Shown piece after piece: positions 1-8,928 of a stretch of DNA of 64,000 nt. A program made the position numbers and the translations under genes. The notes under the pieces are model-generated. The model searched no databases. It worked only from the letters and a program-made list of their open reading frames with translations, and was not told the DNA's origin. This DNA comes from Ilyomonas sp965219515. GTDB taxonomy: Bacteria > Bacteroidota > Bacteroidia > Chitinophagales > Chitinophagaceae. Every line of letters begins with the position of its first letter. Position 1 is the stretch's first letter. Where the stretch lies: the NCBI GenBank assembly GCA_965219515.1, contig OZ244776.1, positions 3,224,001 through 3,288,000 on the forward strand, read 5' to 3'.

Positions 1-1341
1 AAGTCTTTCGCTTAAAAACGCATAATTCGATTCAAGGTGCGAGCCAAGATCGTTTAAGTATAACGGATTGTCGTTTGCAAAAGGTCTTTCCAGCGGTGTG
101 TTTCTCAATACGGCAAGGCGCGCTAAGAAATAGTCGTCTCCGCCTGGCACACCCGGATTTTCTCTTCTTTCAATACGACCGTTTATATCGGCACCTACTT
201 TTAACCCGTTGGTTAATTTGGCTGTTACATTCGATTGAATGTTGGTGCGGTTAAATTTATATTCTGAGCCCAGATTTGAATTCTGAAACAAATTGGTTGC
301 CGATACATAATAATTTACTTTATCAGATCCGCCATTGATATTTATATTCACGGAGTTTTGCGGAGCCGGTTTTGCCAGTACATAATCTCTCCAGTCAAAA
401 CTTCTGGCATCTTTGGTAGCGTCCAATTGTTCCTGCGTAATATTCGTGCGTTTTAAAGGATCGGGATTAAATATATTGCTGTTTACCTGTGCTGCGGCAA
501 CGTAGTTCAGATATTCATACGAATTGGTAACCACTTTGGGAAACCGGAAAAAAGTTTGCCAGCCTGCATACGCATCAACATTTACATTGTTGCGGCCGGA
601 AGCGCCTCTTTTCGTTGTTACCACCACTACGCCATTGGCGGCGCGCACACCATAAATGGCAGCCGAAGCGTCTTTTAATACCGAAATGCTTTCAATATCG
701 TTGGGCGCCAGGTTATTAAATTGTCCTTCATCCTGCTGAATGCCATCAATTACATACAAAGGCGTACCCATGTTGCGAATCTGAATGGTAGCACCTGCAC
801 CGGGGCGACCATCACCCTGCCGGAATGTTACGCCGGGCAATTTACCAGCTAAGCCCGTACTTACCGTAGAACCGCCATGCACCCGATCTATATCTTTGCT
901 GGTAATGGTAGAAATAGCGCCGGTTAACGCTTCTTTCTTTTTCGATCCGTAACCAATAACCACCACATCATTCAATCCCGAAACATCAGGCGTTAATGTG
1001 ATTTCGTAATTGGGCGAACCATCAATGGGCTGCGTAATTGTTTTCATACCCACATAACTGAAAATCAGATTTTTGTCTTTCGGCGATACCTTAATGGTAA
1101 AAAATCCCTGATCGTCGGTCAGTGCGTTTCGCTTGGAAGCGCTCGTGCTTACGGTAACACCGGCTAAAGCCCTCGTTGCCGAATCCGCTACCGAACCGGT
1201 AACCGTTACATCCTGCGCCTTACTTAAGAAAGGCAGGAAAAAAATGAGTAAAAAAAACAGCGTTTTGGGAGGCCACTGAAACCTCCAACCGGGTGATGAA
1301 TGATGATTCATACGCCGGCTCGTTGACAAGCGGTTGTTCAT
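1..1341 (-). CDS. SusC/RagA-type TonB-linked outer-membrane receptor (partial, N-terminal part)
   Basis: Only the first 447 codons are inside the window; the gene runs off the left edge. The start chosen is the ATG at 1341; a second ATG at 1311 is also possible. Translation shows a hydrophobic signal peptide (about residues 28-42, ending SKAQ), a carboxypeptidase-regulatory-like beta-sandwich (about 45-120), and the SusC hallmark stretch VVIGYGSKKK followed by the TonB plug domain with the phrases IQIRNMGTPLYVIDG and LKDASAAIYG. SusC proteins import oligosaccharides across the outer membrane with a SusD lipoprotein, which probably lies further left. It is 54 bp downstream of galK and co-oriented, so it probably belongs to the arabinan/galactan locus. 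Confidence 0.93.
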   Translation of the reverse strand, partial: MNNRLSTSRRMNHHSSPGWRFQWPPKTLFFLLIFFLPFLSKAQDVTVTGSVADSATRALAGVTVSTSASKRNALTDDQGFFTIKVSPKDKNLIFSYVGMKTITQPIDGSPNYEITLTPDVSGLNDVVVIGYGSKKKEALTGAISTITSKDIDRVHGGSTVSTGLAGKLPGVTFRQGDGRPGAGATIQIRNMGTPLYVIDGIQQDEGQFNNLAPNDIESISVLKDASAAIYGVRAANGVVVVTTKRGASGRNNVNVDAYAGWQTFFRFPKVVTNSYEYLNYVAAAQVNSNIFNPDPLKRTNITQEQLDATKDARSFDWRDYVLAKPAPQNSVNININGGSDKVNYYVSATNLFQNSNLGSEYKFNRTNIQSNVTAKLTNGLKVGADINGRIERRENPGVPGGDDYFLARLAVLRNTPLERPFANDNPLYLNDLGSHLESNYAFLSERL

Positions 1342-1395
1342 AATAGAAGCTTTGTTTTTTGTGTGATAATTAAAAAATGATTCAAGTGATAATTC

Positions 1396-2574
1396 TTAGT
1401 AATTGTAATTTGATATAATTGTTGTTCCCATTTCGATGTTGGTGATGTACGCTTTGGCATCAAGGTGCAGGGCGTTTTTATACGCCATGGTTACCTCCTC
1501 TATCATGGCGTCAACGGCATCTTCCTGTACCAGGTTGATGGTGCAGCCGCCGAAGCCGCCGCCCATCATGCGCGCGCCCAAAACAGCCGGATTGTTTTCT
1601 ACCTGCGATACCAGAAAATCAAGCTCTTTGCAGCTTACTTCATATTTTTTGCTTAACCCGTAATGCGATTCAAACATTTTTTTCCCGAAAGCCTCCATGT
1701 TGCTATCTTCCAGGTACTGACAAGCGGTTAATAACCGCCCGTTTTCTTCCAGCACATAGCTGCAACGTTTATAGATAAGCGCATCGTGGGGAAGAACGTA
1801 TCGGGTAAGCATATCCATGGTTACATCGCGCAACGTGTTTACTTCGGGATGATACTTTTTCACCATCGCCACGCCTTCTTCGCACTGCTTCCGGCGATTG
1901 TTGTACCCCGTTTCGTTCAGCGAGTGCTTTACTTTGGTATCAATCAGAACGATTTTAAAACCGTCCATTTCAAACGGCACATATTCGTAACCCAGCGAAC
2001 GGCAGTCGAGCTTTATTACATGGTTTTCTTTGCCGAACATGCTGGCAAACATATCCATGATGCCACACATAACGCCCGGGTAAGTATGCTCGGCTTGCTG
2101 CGACATTTTTACCAGCGTAAGTTTATCAATCCCGGCTTGCAGCATCTCGTTCAGCGCCATCCCCACCGCGTTTTCAACGGCTGCGGAAGACGACAAACCC
2201 GCACCGATGGGCACATCTGCCGTGAGTGCCGCATCGAAACCTTTGGTTAACAATCCCCGCTGCCTGAACTGATCGGCAACGCCAAGTATGTAATTGGGCC
2301 ACGATTTTTTTGTAGGTGTAAATTCGCCGATGGTACCGGAATATCTGTCGTTTAAATCAATCGAATACAGGTTAATGCAATCGTCATTGCGTGGTGTTAC
2401 AGAGAGATACGCCGCTTTGTCTATGGCAGCAGGCAATACAAAACCTTCATTGTAATCGGTATGCTCGCCAATTAAATTGATGCGCCCCGGCGACCTTACC
2501 AGGATAGTATTATCCTGTATAAATCCGCTCAGTTTATCGGTAATAATTTTATCGGAAACAGCAGCAGTCGTCAT
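1396..2574 (-). CDS. galK: Galactokinase
   Basis: Cytoplasmic GHMP-family kinase that phosphorylates galactose at C1 in the Leloir pathway. The galactokinase signature GRINLIGEHTDYNEG is at about residues 30-44, the glycine/serine ATP loop VPIGAGLSSSAA at about 121-132, and the C-terminal MMGGGFGGCT motif near 345. The 392-aa length is normal. The open frame extends upstream to 2667, but that would overlap the preceding gene by 88 bp, so the ATG at 2574 (MTTAAVSD) is preferred; it leaves 5 bp to the upstream stop. Its place downstream of glycosidases and upstream of susC fits use of galactose released from arabinogalactan or galactan. Some family members accept other sugars, such as L-arabinose, so the substrate is inferred. 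Confidence 0.93.
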   Translation of the reverse strand: MTTAAVSDKIITDKLSGFIQDNTILVRSPGRINLIGEHTDYNEGFVLPAAIDKAAYLSVTPRNDDCINLYSIDLNDRYSGTIGEFTPTKKSWPNYILGVADQFRQRGLLTKGFDAALTADVPIGAGLSSSAAVENAVGMALNEMLQAGIDKLTLVKMSQQAEHTYPGVMCGIMDMFASMFGKENHVIKLDCRSLGYEYVPFEMDGFKIVLIDTKVKHSLNETGYNNRRKQCEEGVAMVKKYHPEVNTLRDVTMDMLTRYVLPHDALIYKRCSYVLEENGRLLTACQYLEDSNMEAFGKKMFESHYGLSKKYEVSCKELDFLVSQVENNPAVLGARMMGGGFGGCTINLVQEDAVDAMIEEVTMAYKNALHLDAKAYITNIEMGTTIISNYNY

Positions 2575-2579
2575 GTCTG

Positions 2580-3638
2580 TTATTGTTTTGCAGTTAGTGA
2601 TTTTATCAGTGTTGTTTCTTCTTTGCTGTAAGGCGTTCCGTCTTCTCTGAATATTTCGTGAAACCAAACCTTCGGCTCGTCCCCGGTTGGCATAGGCGTA
2701 TCCCAGGCGTACTTGGTATTGGTTTTTCCGGCAACCAATCCCCAGTTGATGGCGGCTACGTTTTCTTTTTTCAGCATTGGCATCACGGTTTCAAATGTGC
2801 TGTTGCGGGGCCGCGCCATATATTCCGTACAAAGCAGCGGGCGACCGTATTTTTGTAACGTGTCAATTGTTTTCTGATGCGTTTCCACCGGGTTGTAATC
2901 GTGATAGGTAATTACGTCAGAATTGGCTAACTGATAGACATTAAATTCTGTTAGCTGTTTATTCCAGATGCCGGCGGAAAGCGGCTGCGACGGATTGATT
3001 TGCCTGCCCCATGTAAATGCTTGTTGCAGCAACGGCATGCTTTTATTTCCGTAACCCGAATTGCCGGGCTCGTTGTACAAATCCCACAACAAAATTCGCT
3101 TATCGTTTTTAAAAGCAGTCATTACATCTTTTACATACATCTCCAGCGTATCCACCAGTTTTGGTTCGTCGTAATACAATTTTCCCGGATCGCGTATCCA
3201 ACCCGAATTGTGGATGCCGGTTTTTGGTTCGGGCTGCGTTCCGGCATGATAGCTTTCGTTCCAGCAGTCATCAAAAAACACAAACATGGTTGAGATGCCG
3301 TGTTTATCTGCAATGGATAAATATTGATTCATCCGGTTTTTAAAACCCGGTTTGTCTTCCTGCCAGGCCACGTGGTGCAGAAATACGCGCATACAGTTTA
3401 ACCCGATTGACTGCGCATAACCAAGTTCTTTGTCAATGGTTGCCGTATCAAAGGTAGCAGCCTGCCACATTTCGAGCTGGTTGATGGCGGTGCCGGGTAT
3501 AAAATCGCAACCGCGCAGCCAGCCTTTTGTACTGTACCATTCGTTGGCTTTTTGCTTTGTCCATACAGCTCTTTCTTTCTGTGCAAAGGCTGACACTATA
3601 AAAGCAAACAAGAGAGCAACAACTATAATTTTCTTCAT
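2580..3638 (-). CDS. Secreted clan GH-A (GH5-like) glycoside hydrolase
   Basis: 352 aa with a clear signal peptide (MKKIIVVALLFAFIVSAFAQ). It is a TIM-barrel glycosidase of the type often annotated as 1,4-beta-xylanase or cellulase-like in Bacteroidota. The clan A acid/base motif LLWDLYNEP places the catalytic glutamate at about residue 190, and LLCTEYMARP places the nucleophile at about 272. A paralogue with the same layout lies at 9967-11061. Gene order suggests co-transcription with the DUF1680 gene upstream (21-bp gap) and galK downstream (5-bp gap). The exact linkage is not readable from sequence; the arabinan/galactan context favours a pectin side-chain or hemicellulose target. Confidence 0.85.
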   Translation of the reverse strand: MKKIIVVALLFAFIVSAFAQKERAVWTKQKANEWYSTKGWLRGCDFIPGTAINQLEMWQAATFDTATIDKELGYAQSIGLNCMRVFLHHVAWQEDKPGFKNRMNQYLSIADKHGISTMFVFFDDCWNESYHAGTQPEPKTGIHNSGWIRDPGKLYYDEPKLVDTLEMYVKDVMTAFKNDKRILLWDLYNEPGNSGYGNKSMPLLQQAFTWGRQINPSQPLSAGIWNKQLTEFNVYQLANSDVITYHDYNPVETHQKTIDTLQKYGRPLLCTEYMARPRNSTFETVMPMLKKENVAAINWGLVAGKTNTKYAWDTPMPTGDEPKVWFHEIFREDGTPYSKEETTLIKSLTAKQ

Positions 3639-3659
3639 AATATGGTTTGACTTTATTTT

Positions 3660-5732
3660 TTATTTTACCACCGGAAAAGCCGAGATGCGCAACCGGGCGG
3701 CTCCCATCGGTATCAGTGTAATATTGTCTGTTGCTGTGGTTACCATTACCGGGCTTTTCGGCAGCGTATCGCACAAGCCATATTTATCCACCGTCCAGTC
3801 TGGTATTTGTTTGCCTTTGGCTTTTATTTCTACCGGCACATCCTGCTGGGTAAACGGAAAATTATTTGCCGGCCATTTCTTTTTTATTACTTCAAAAGAA
3901 GACGCCGTATCCTGATTCAATACAAGTCCGTAGTTCCAGTGGCTGCCGGGATAAATTTCGTAAGCCGGCCATTTGCTTTCATCGGCATCCGGCTGCCATT
4001 TGCTATCGCCGATGGCGGAGGCTTTGCTATCCATTTTTTTGTATTCTTCTTTAATTTTCAGAGAATAGGTAAGCGGACCGTAGTTTACGCTGACACTGTT
4101 TTTATTATCGTCCCATTCTTTTACGGCAATGTGCATCGGCAACTCCAGTTCCACCACATCGTTGTTGCTCCAGGTTCTTTCAATCCGGGTGTAGGCAGCG
4201 GGCTTGTTTTCATTGTTTTGCAGCTTGCCATTGATGTACAGCTTTGCGCCATCGCACCAGTTTGGTATGCGTAAATACAACGGAAACGTTGCTGCTTTGG
4301 AAGAGGTAATGGTAAACTTCACTTTCTCGTCAAACGGATAGTGCGTTTCTTCTTTTAAGGTTACTTCGCTTCCGTTTCCGGTTTTTGCGGTAACACTGCA
4401 GGCGTTGTAAAAAATAGCAGCCAGCCCGTTATCGGGTGTTGCCATTATCAGATGTTCGGCATAGTAAGGCCATCCCTGCGCATGATTGTGCTGGCAGCAC
4501 CGGCTGCTAAAGGGGTTCATCATTAAAAATGGTCCGTCGTTCTGAATGCCGGGACTGTGATTTTTACTATCGCTTATTACCATATTTGGAGCCGTGAGAT
4601 AACGCAACCCTTTAAAATCGGGCATCACAGCGGCGGGATATGTATTAAAAGCCACGTCTTCGGCGTTGGCAATCCACATCGGGTCGCCGGTAAAGGAAGT
4701 AAGCAATTCGTCGCTCGCCATCTGCTCTACCATGCCGCATGTTTCTACCGCCTGGCGCGGATCGGCATAGCCTTTTCGCGCGTTTTCATCGGCGCCGAAC
4801 ATGCCGCCGGGTACCTGCCCATATATGTTTCGTACCAGGTCGAAATCGTTATAAGTTGCATTGAGAAAAGAAGTGTCTTTTGTTTGCAGATAGTACGTTG
4901 CCGGCTCGCGAAAGCATTGCGCTACGTTTACATTGTGCCAGTTGGGAAGATTGTTTTTCTGCGTCCAGTCGGCAGTGTTGCGATGAATTTTTTCGGCTAA
5001 ATCCAGCAGCCATTTGTCGCCGGTTTTATTGTATAGCCAGTAAATGCTGTAGAGGTTATCGCCGCCGCGGCTGTTTTCCCAGTAAATCTCCAAAAGCTTA
5101 TCATCGGGCACGGTTTGCTCCCACTTAAAATATTTTGTCATAAACGGAATCACCCGGCTGTCGTGGCTGTAATCGTAATAAGATTGCATGCACCAGAGCA
5201 TAATCATATTCGGCCATAAATCAGTTGTAGTGCCTTTGTTGTTCTGATGATCGGTTTCTTTAATAGCCGGTCCAAAATAACCGTTTGGCTGCTGGCTTTG
5301 GAATACTTTATTCAGCCAGCGTTCGGTTTCGGCAATGATAGCCGTATCGTGCAGCACATAACCCAGATCGCCATAGCCTTTCAGCCAGTAAGGCACTTCT
5401 TCCCAGCCATGATCGCCGGTGCCGTTTCCGCTATACCAGGCATTGTTCTTTTTATCAAGCCAGGCGCTGATTTCGCCCAGATGACCGGTGAGTCCGTTTT
5501 TTTGTAAAATGAGATATTCCCGTATCCATCCTTCAGGCCGGATGCTGCCAACCGGAAGCTTGATAAAGCTCAGCGGTTGCAGCGGCGCTTTATTGCCCGT
5601 ATACCATTTATTGGAAACGGAGGTTACCGGACGTTCAACAGAAGTAATATCCGCTGCCACATAATTTTTTTTCCATGCGCCAAACAGCACAAGTGCGAAG
5701 ACAAGAACGGGCAAAAAAAGTTTTTTACTCAT
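3660..5732 (-). CDS. Secreted beta-L-arabinofuranosidase-type enzyme (DUF1680, GH127-like)
   Basis: 690 aa from the ATG at 5732 (MSKKLFLPVLVF, signal peptide or lipid-like anchor region). The open frame starts 12 codons earlier, but that extension has no signal-like character. The DUF1680 alpha/alpha-toroid fold is indicated by ETCGMVEQM (E330, C332) and RCCQHN (C412, C413). In characterised GH127 enzymes a Glu and three Cys coordinate zinc, with one Cys acting as nucleophile, and all four residues are present. It would remove beta-linked L-arabinofuranose from plant glycoproteins or pectin. It lies between a LacI regulator upstream and a GH5-like enzyme downstream. Assignment to GH127 rather than a sister DUF1680 family is tentative. 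Confidence 0.85.
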   Translation of the reverse strand: MSKKLFLPVLVFALVLFGAWKKNYVAADITSVERPVTSVSNKWYTGNKAPLQPLSFIKLPVGSIRPEGWIREYLILQKNGLTGHLGEISAWLDKKNNAWYSGNGTGDHGWEEVPYWLKGYGDLGYVLHDTAIIAETERWLNKVFQSQQPNGYFGPAIKETDHQNNKGTTTDLWPNMIMLWCMQSYYDYSHDSRVIPFMTKYFKWEQTVPDDKLLEIYWENSRGGDNLYSIYWLYNKTGDKWLLDLAEKIHRNTADWTQKNNLPNWHNVNVAQCFREPATYYLQTKDTSFLNATYNDFDLVRNIYGQVPGGMFGADENARKGYADPRQAVETCGMVEQMASDELLTSFTGDPMWIANAEDVAFNTYPAAVMPDFKGLRYLTAPNMVISDSKNHSPGIQNDGPFLMMNPFSSRCCQHNHAQGWPYYAEHLIMATPDNGLAAIFYNACSVTAKTGNGSEVTLKEETHYPFDEKVKFTITSSKAATFPLYLRIPNWCDGAKLYINGKLQNNENKPAAYTRIERTWSNNDVVELELPMHIAVKEWDDNKNSVSVNYGPLTYSLKIKEEYKKMDSKASAIGDSKWQPDADESKWPAYEIYPGSHWNYGLVLNQDTASSFEVIKKKWPANNFPFTQQDVPVEIKAKGKQIPDWTVDKYGLCDTLPKSPVMVTTATDNITLIPMGAARLRISAFPVVK

Positions 5733-5782
5733 ATGGTTATTTGAAACAAACGATTGCACAAACTGCAATAAAAAATGTTTTT

Positions 5783-6820
5783 CTATCGGTTTTCCGATTT
5801 TCCCTTTGCTGATGATTGTCTGAAATACGGCACGGGGTCAAGCGTGATGCTGATTCTTTTGTGTTGATGTAAATCTTTTTCATATATCTGGTCAAGCAAT
5901 AATTTTAAAGCCTCTCTTCCCATCAGCACGGTTTGCTGGTCAATGGACGACAAACTGGGAGTGATGTGTTCGTCAAACGATTCGTTGGCAAACCCGATAA
6001 CGCCCAACTGATCCGGTATGCTGATATTTTTTTCCCTGGCAGCTTTAATAACACCCAAAGCGGTAAAATCTTCTACGGCAAAAATTCCGTCGGGCGGTTG
6101 CGGCAAACTAAAATAATAATCAATGGCATCTTTACCCGCCTGTATAGAAACATTACCGTTATAAATTAAAGACTCATTTACTTCAATACCTGCTGCATGT
6201 AAGGCAGATTTATATCCGTTTAATCTGTCTTTAAATATTTTCAGATGCTGCTGACCCGAAATGTGCGCAATGCGGGTATAACCCTGTTGCAGCAAATGTT
6301 CCGTAGCAATATAACCGCCTTTATAATCGTCAACCGTTACGGAAGGAATGCTTACCATGTCTTTTGTTCTGTCGAAAAAAACAAGTGGAATTCCTTTTTT
6401 CTTAAGATCGAGATAATGCGATATGTCGCGGGTGTCTTTTGCTATGGACGCCAGTACGCCATCTACCTGAACATCCGAAAATGTTTCTATCGCTTTCTTT
6501 TCATATTCTGCCGTTTCGTTAGACTGATACAGCAAAATATTATATCCTTTTTCGTTGGCAATGCTTTCGATGCCATGTACCACAGAGCCGAAAAAATTAA
6601 TCTGCGCGCTGGGAATGATGACACCGATGGTATGCGTTTTACCCGAACGCAGCGAAGAAGCGATTCTGTTGCGGCGGTAATTCAGTTTATCAGCCATTGC
6701 GAGCACCGATTTTTTGGTAGCGTCGCTGATACGCGGATGATTGTTAAGCGCCCGCGAAACCGTAGCCGTGGTTACATTCAACTCCTCTGCCAGATGTTTT
6801 ATGGTAATTTTCGATGGCAA
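5783..6820 (-). CDS. LacI-family transcriptional regulator
   Basis: 345 aa. The N-terminal helix-turn-helix and hinge helix are clear (ITIKHLAEELNVTTATVSRALN, then NYRRNRIASSLRSG at about 50-63). A periplasmic-binding-protein-like sugar sensor domain follows (TIGVIIPSAQINFFGSVVHG onward). The reading frame begins with TTG at 6820 rather than ATG; no in-frame ATG precedes the DNA-binding domain, so TTG is the likely start. A 10-bp perfect palindrome CAAACGTTTG sits 10 bp upstream, which fits autoregulation. It is the first gene of the set running to galK and susC and probably senses a sugar from arabinan or galactan. Confidence 0.93.
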   Translation of the reverse strand: MPSKITIKHLAEELNVTTATVSRALNNHPRISDATKKSVLAMADKLNYRRNRIASSLRSGKTHTIGVIIPSAQINFFGSVVHGIESIANEKGYNILLYQSNETAEYEKKAIETFSDVQVDGVLASIAKDTRDISHYLDLKKKGIPLVFFDRTKDMVSIPSVTVDDYKGGYIATEHLLQQGYTRIAHISGQQHLKIFKDRLNGYKSALHAAGIEVNESLIYNGNVSIQAGKDAIDYYFSLPQPPDGIFAVEDFTALGVIKAAREKNISIPDQLGVIGFANESFDEHITPSLSSIDQQTVLMGREALKLLLDQIYEKDLHQHKRISITLDPVPYFRQSSAKGKSENR

Positions 6821-6829
6821 TTAGCAATA

Positions 6830-6839
6830 CAAACGTTTG
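6830..6839. promoter_or_regulatory. Putative LacI-family operator
   Basis: The perfect palindrome CAAACGTTTG lies 10 bp upstream of the TTG start of the LacI-type gene. LacI-family operators are typically palindromes with a central CpG. The position suggests autorepression of the regulator and the genes after it. There is only one copy, and no footprint or second site supports it. Confidence 0.45.
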
Positions 6840-6919
6840 CGCAAATCTATACAGTTCATTCAATCGGCCAAAAAAATCTTTAACAATTTTAAAAGTTAAT
6901 GCGCAAAAGCCGTATTTCA

Positions 6920-7966
6920 TCAATATTTATGTATGATAACGGGCCAACCGTTTTTGTATTTTACCGGCTCAATGCACATCACTCTTTTTACATAATGGTC
7001 TTTTCCGCGCGGAGCGCCGGCATTTTGCTTGTCGCGCCAGATGGCATGATAGGCGATATATTGGTTGCCTTTATCGTCTGCAAAAATGGAATTGTGCCCG
7101 GGCGCCAGCCAGGTGCTGTCTTTCTCCAGGATTACGCTGTTGCCTTTATTTTCACTTTCGGCCAATGTTTTAAACGGTCCGAAAGCGCTGTCTGCTCTTG
7201 CCACCATCACGGCATAATTGGCGCCGTCGCCGCAGCAATTATCGCCTGAATAATACAGATAATATTTACCATCGTGATAATCTACCCAGGCGCCTTCGAT
7301 GAGGTTGGTATAATTTTTTTCTTTGTGCGGATATTCAACATCAACCGGTCGGGTATTTTCTTTAAACGAAGACCAGTTGTTGTTTAGTTCCTGCACCCGT
7401 ATCGGCGCGAAACCCGAGCCCCAGTAAATCATTTTTTTACCGGTTTGCGGATCAATCATTGCCATCGGATCAATGTCGGCAAACCCGGTTGTAACCATTA
7501 GCGACGAATCGTTAGGAACAAAAGGTCCGGCAGGCTTATCAGAATAAGCGATGCCGATACCCATATTTACGGTTGTATCGTTTGCTTTTGCGCAGAAAAA
7601 CATCACGTATTTTTTCATACCGCTATCGTACAGCACATGCGGCGCCCAGAAACTCTGCGTTTCATTCGCCCACACCGGCTTTTGCGGCAGCGCATCGCCG
7701 ATATAATTCCAGTTGAACAGATCGGCTGACGAAGCCACCTGTATATTTATCATCTTACCTTCATGATTTGCCTGCGTGGCATACGCATAATACATTCCGT
7801 TTGTACGAATCACCGTAGGGTCGGGAAAATCTATGTTGAGAACGGGATTGGTTTTTTTGCCGGAAAACTGTGCAAAAACGGGCTGCATCAAACCCAAACA
7901 AAAGAGAATGAGTACAAAATAATAAATGGCAGTTTTATAAAACGTATAACTAAAAAGCTTTGTCAT
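6920..7966 (-). CDS. Secreted GH43 arabinan hydrolase (arabinosidase-like)
   Basis: 348 aa with an N-terminal hydrophobic segment (about residues 12-32, ending VFAQ). It is a GH43 five-bladed propeller. The three acidic residues expected for GH43 are visible: FPDPTVI (base), DIDPMAMID (pKa modulator) and LIEGAWVDY (acid). The family includes endo-1,5-alpha-L-arabinanases and arabinofuranosidases; the WAPHV and EGAW motifs fit arabinan enzymes. The start codon overlaps the stop of the upstream gene by 4 bp (ATGA), so the two are translationally coupled. Confidence 0.88.
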   Translation of the reverse strand: MTKLFSYTFYKTAIYYFVLILFCLGLMQPVFAQFSGKKTNPVLNIDFPDPTVIRTNGMYYAYATQANHEGKMINIQVASSADLFNWNYIGDALPQKPVWANETQSFWAPHVLYDSGMKKYVMFFCAKANDTTVNMGIGIAYSDKPAGPFVPNDSSLMVTTGFADIDPMAMIDPQTGKKMIYWGSGFAPIRVQELNNNWSSFKENTRPVDVEYPHKEKNYTNLIEGAWVDYHDGKYYLYYSGDNCCGDGANYAVMVARADSAFGPFKTLAESENKGNSVILEKDSTWLAPGHNSIFADDKGNQYIAYHAIWRDKQNAGAPRGKDHYVKRVMCIEPVKYKNGWPVIIHKY

Positions 7967-8721
7967 TTATTTATATAGTTGATGAGATTAACCAAAAAGT
8001 TCTCGTCAATGGCATCATTTCTATGCTCTTTAAAATAAGCGTTTACTTTTTCTTTTTGACTCACCAAAACATTTTTTATATCTTTTGGTTTTAAGGTGAT
8101 GATCCGGCTGGTGCTGCTGTTCGGCTTGGTTATATTGTATTCACTTTCGTCGATATACTCATCGTAGGGATTGCCTGTTTGAATAAGACCATCATCCCTG
8201 TAATTCGATTTTACGAACTTTGCTTTGCACTCTTTATATAAAGAATATAAACTGTCAACGCCTGCGAGCTTTAAAAATATTTTTGTAGAATCAATGGCGG
8301 AAACATGCTGAAATGGATAGTCTTTTCTTTTGTATTGCAGTGAAAAGGAACGAATGCCCGCAGATGCCACAGACATAACATCAATTTTGTTTTGCGTTAC
8401 CAGTAAGCCGCCGGTGAGCTTATCGAAATTGAATAGCAGGGAATCTGCATTTACAGGCTGTCCCTGCGCATCTGTAACCTGGCTGCCGGTTGCCCAGGTA
8501 TCGAACAAAAACCGCTTTCCCTTGGTGTTTTCCATGCTGTTAAACACTTCGACAGGAGCGTCTTTATCGTTGGTGTTTTCCGTATTTTTTATGGCTGATT
8601 TTGATAAATACTGAGCAAAATTACTTTGCGCACCTGTTATATTTAGCGGACCGGTTAACTGCGCTGAGGCGCCTGCGGCAATCACATTGACAAGCGCGAA
8701 GAGAATGGTTATTTTTTTCAT
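7963..8721 (-). CDS. Secreted protein of unknown function in the arabinan locus
   Basis: 252 aa from the ATG at 8721 (MKKITILFALVNVIAAGASAQ, a clean signal peptide). The open frame continues 38 codons upstream, but that extension is not signal-like. No family was recognised. The mature part has no catalytic motif that I can identify, is rich in polar residues, and contains the phrases FDTWATGSQV and FNFDKLTGGLLVTQ. Its stop overlaps the start of the GH43 gene by 4 bp, so it is probably co-expressed with that enzyme. Possible roles are a carbohydrate-binding or surface accessory protein; this is a guess from position only. Confidence 0.75.
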   Translation of the reverse strand: MKKITILFALVNVIAAGASAQLTGPLNITGAQSNFAQYLSKSAIKNTENTNDKDAPVEVFNSMENTKGKRFLFDTWATGSQVTDAQGQPVNADSLLFNFDKLTGGLLVTQNKIDVMSVASAGIRSFSLQYKRKDYPFQHVSAIDSTKIFLKLAGVDSLYSLYKECKAKFVKSNYRDDGLIQTGNPYDEYIDESEYNITKPNSSTSRIITLKPKDIKNVLVSQKEKVNAYFKEHRNDAIDENFLVNLINYINK

Positions 8722-8928
8722 ATTGGCATCATTTAACGATTTCAAAATTACAATTCTGATGTAATTCTTATTCTCAAAAATACCAATCATTATCGTACGA
8801 ATGCAAACCGAAAAGCGATTGATGCGTTGCATCATTTGGTGAAAAATGAAACGGCATAGATAAAATGTTCATCTCCCGCTTCTGAATTTTATGATTTACA
8901 AGATTTGAATGACATTGATTTTTATTAC

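Noticed and set aside
1786..2250. 154-codon plus-strand open frame
   Set aside because: It lies wholly antisense to galK, whose motifs are unambiguous; no signal of its own.
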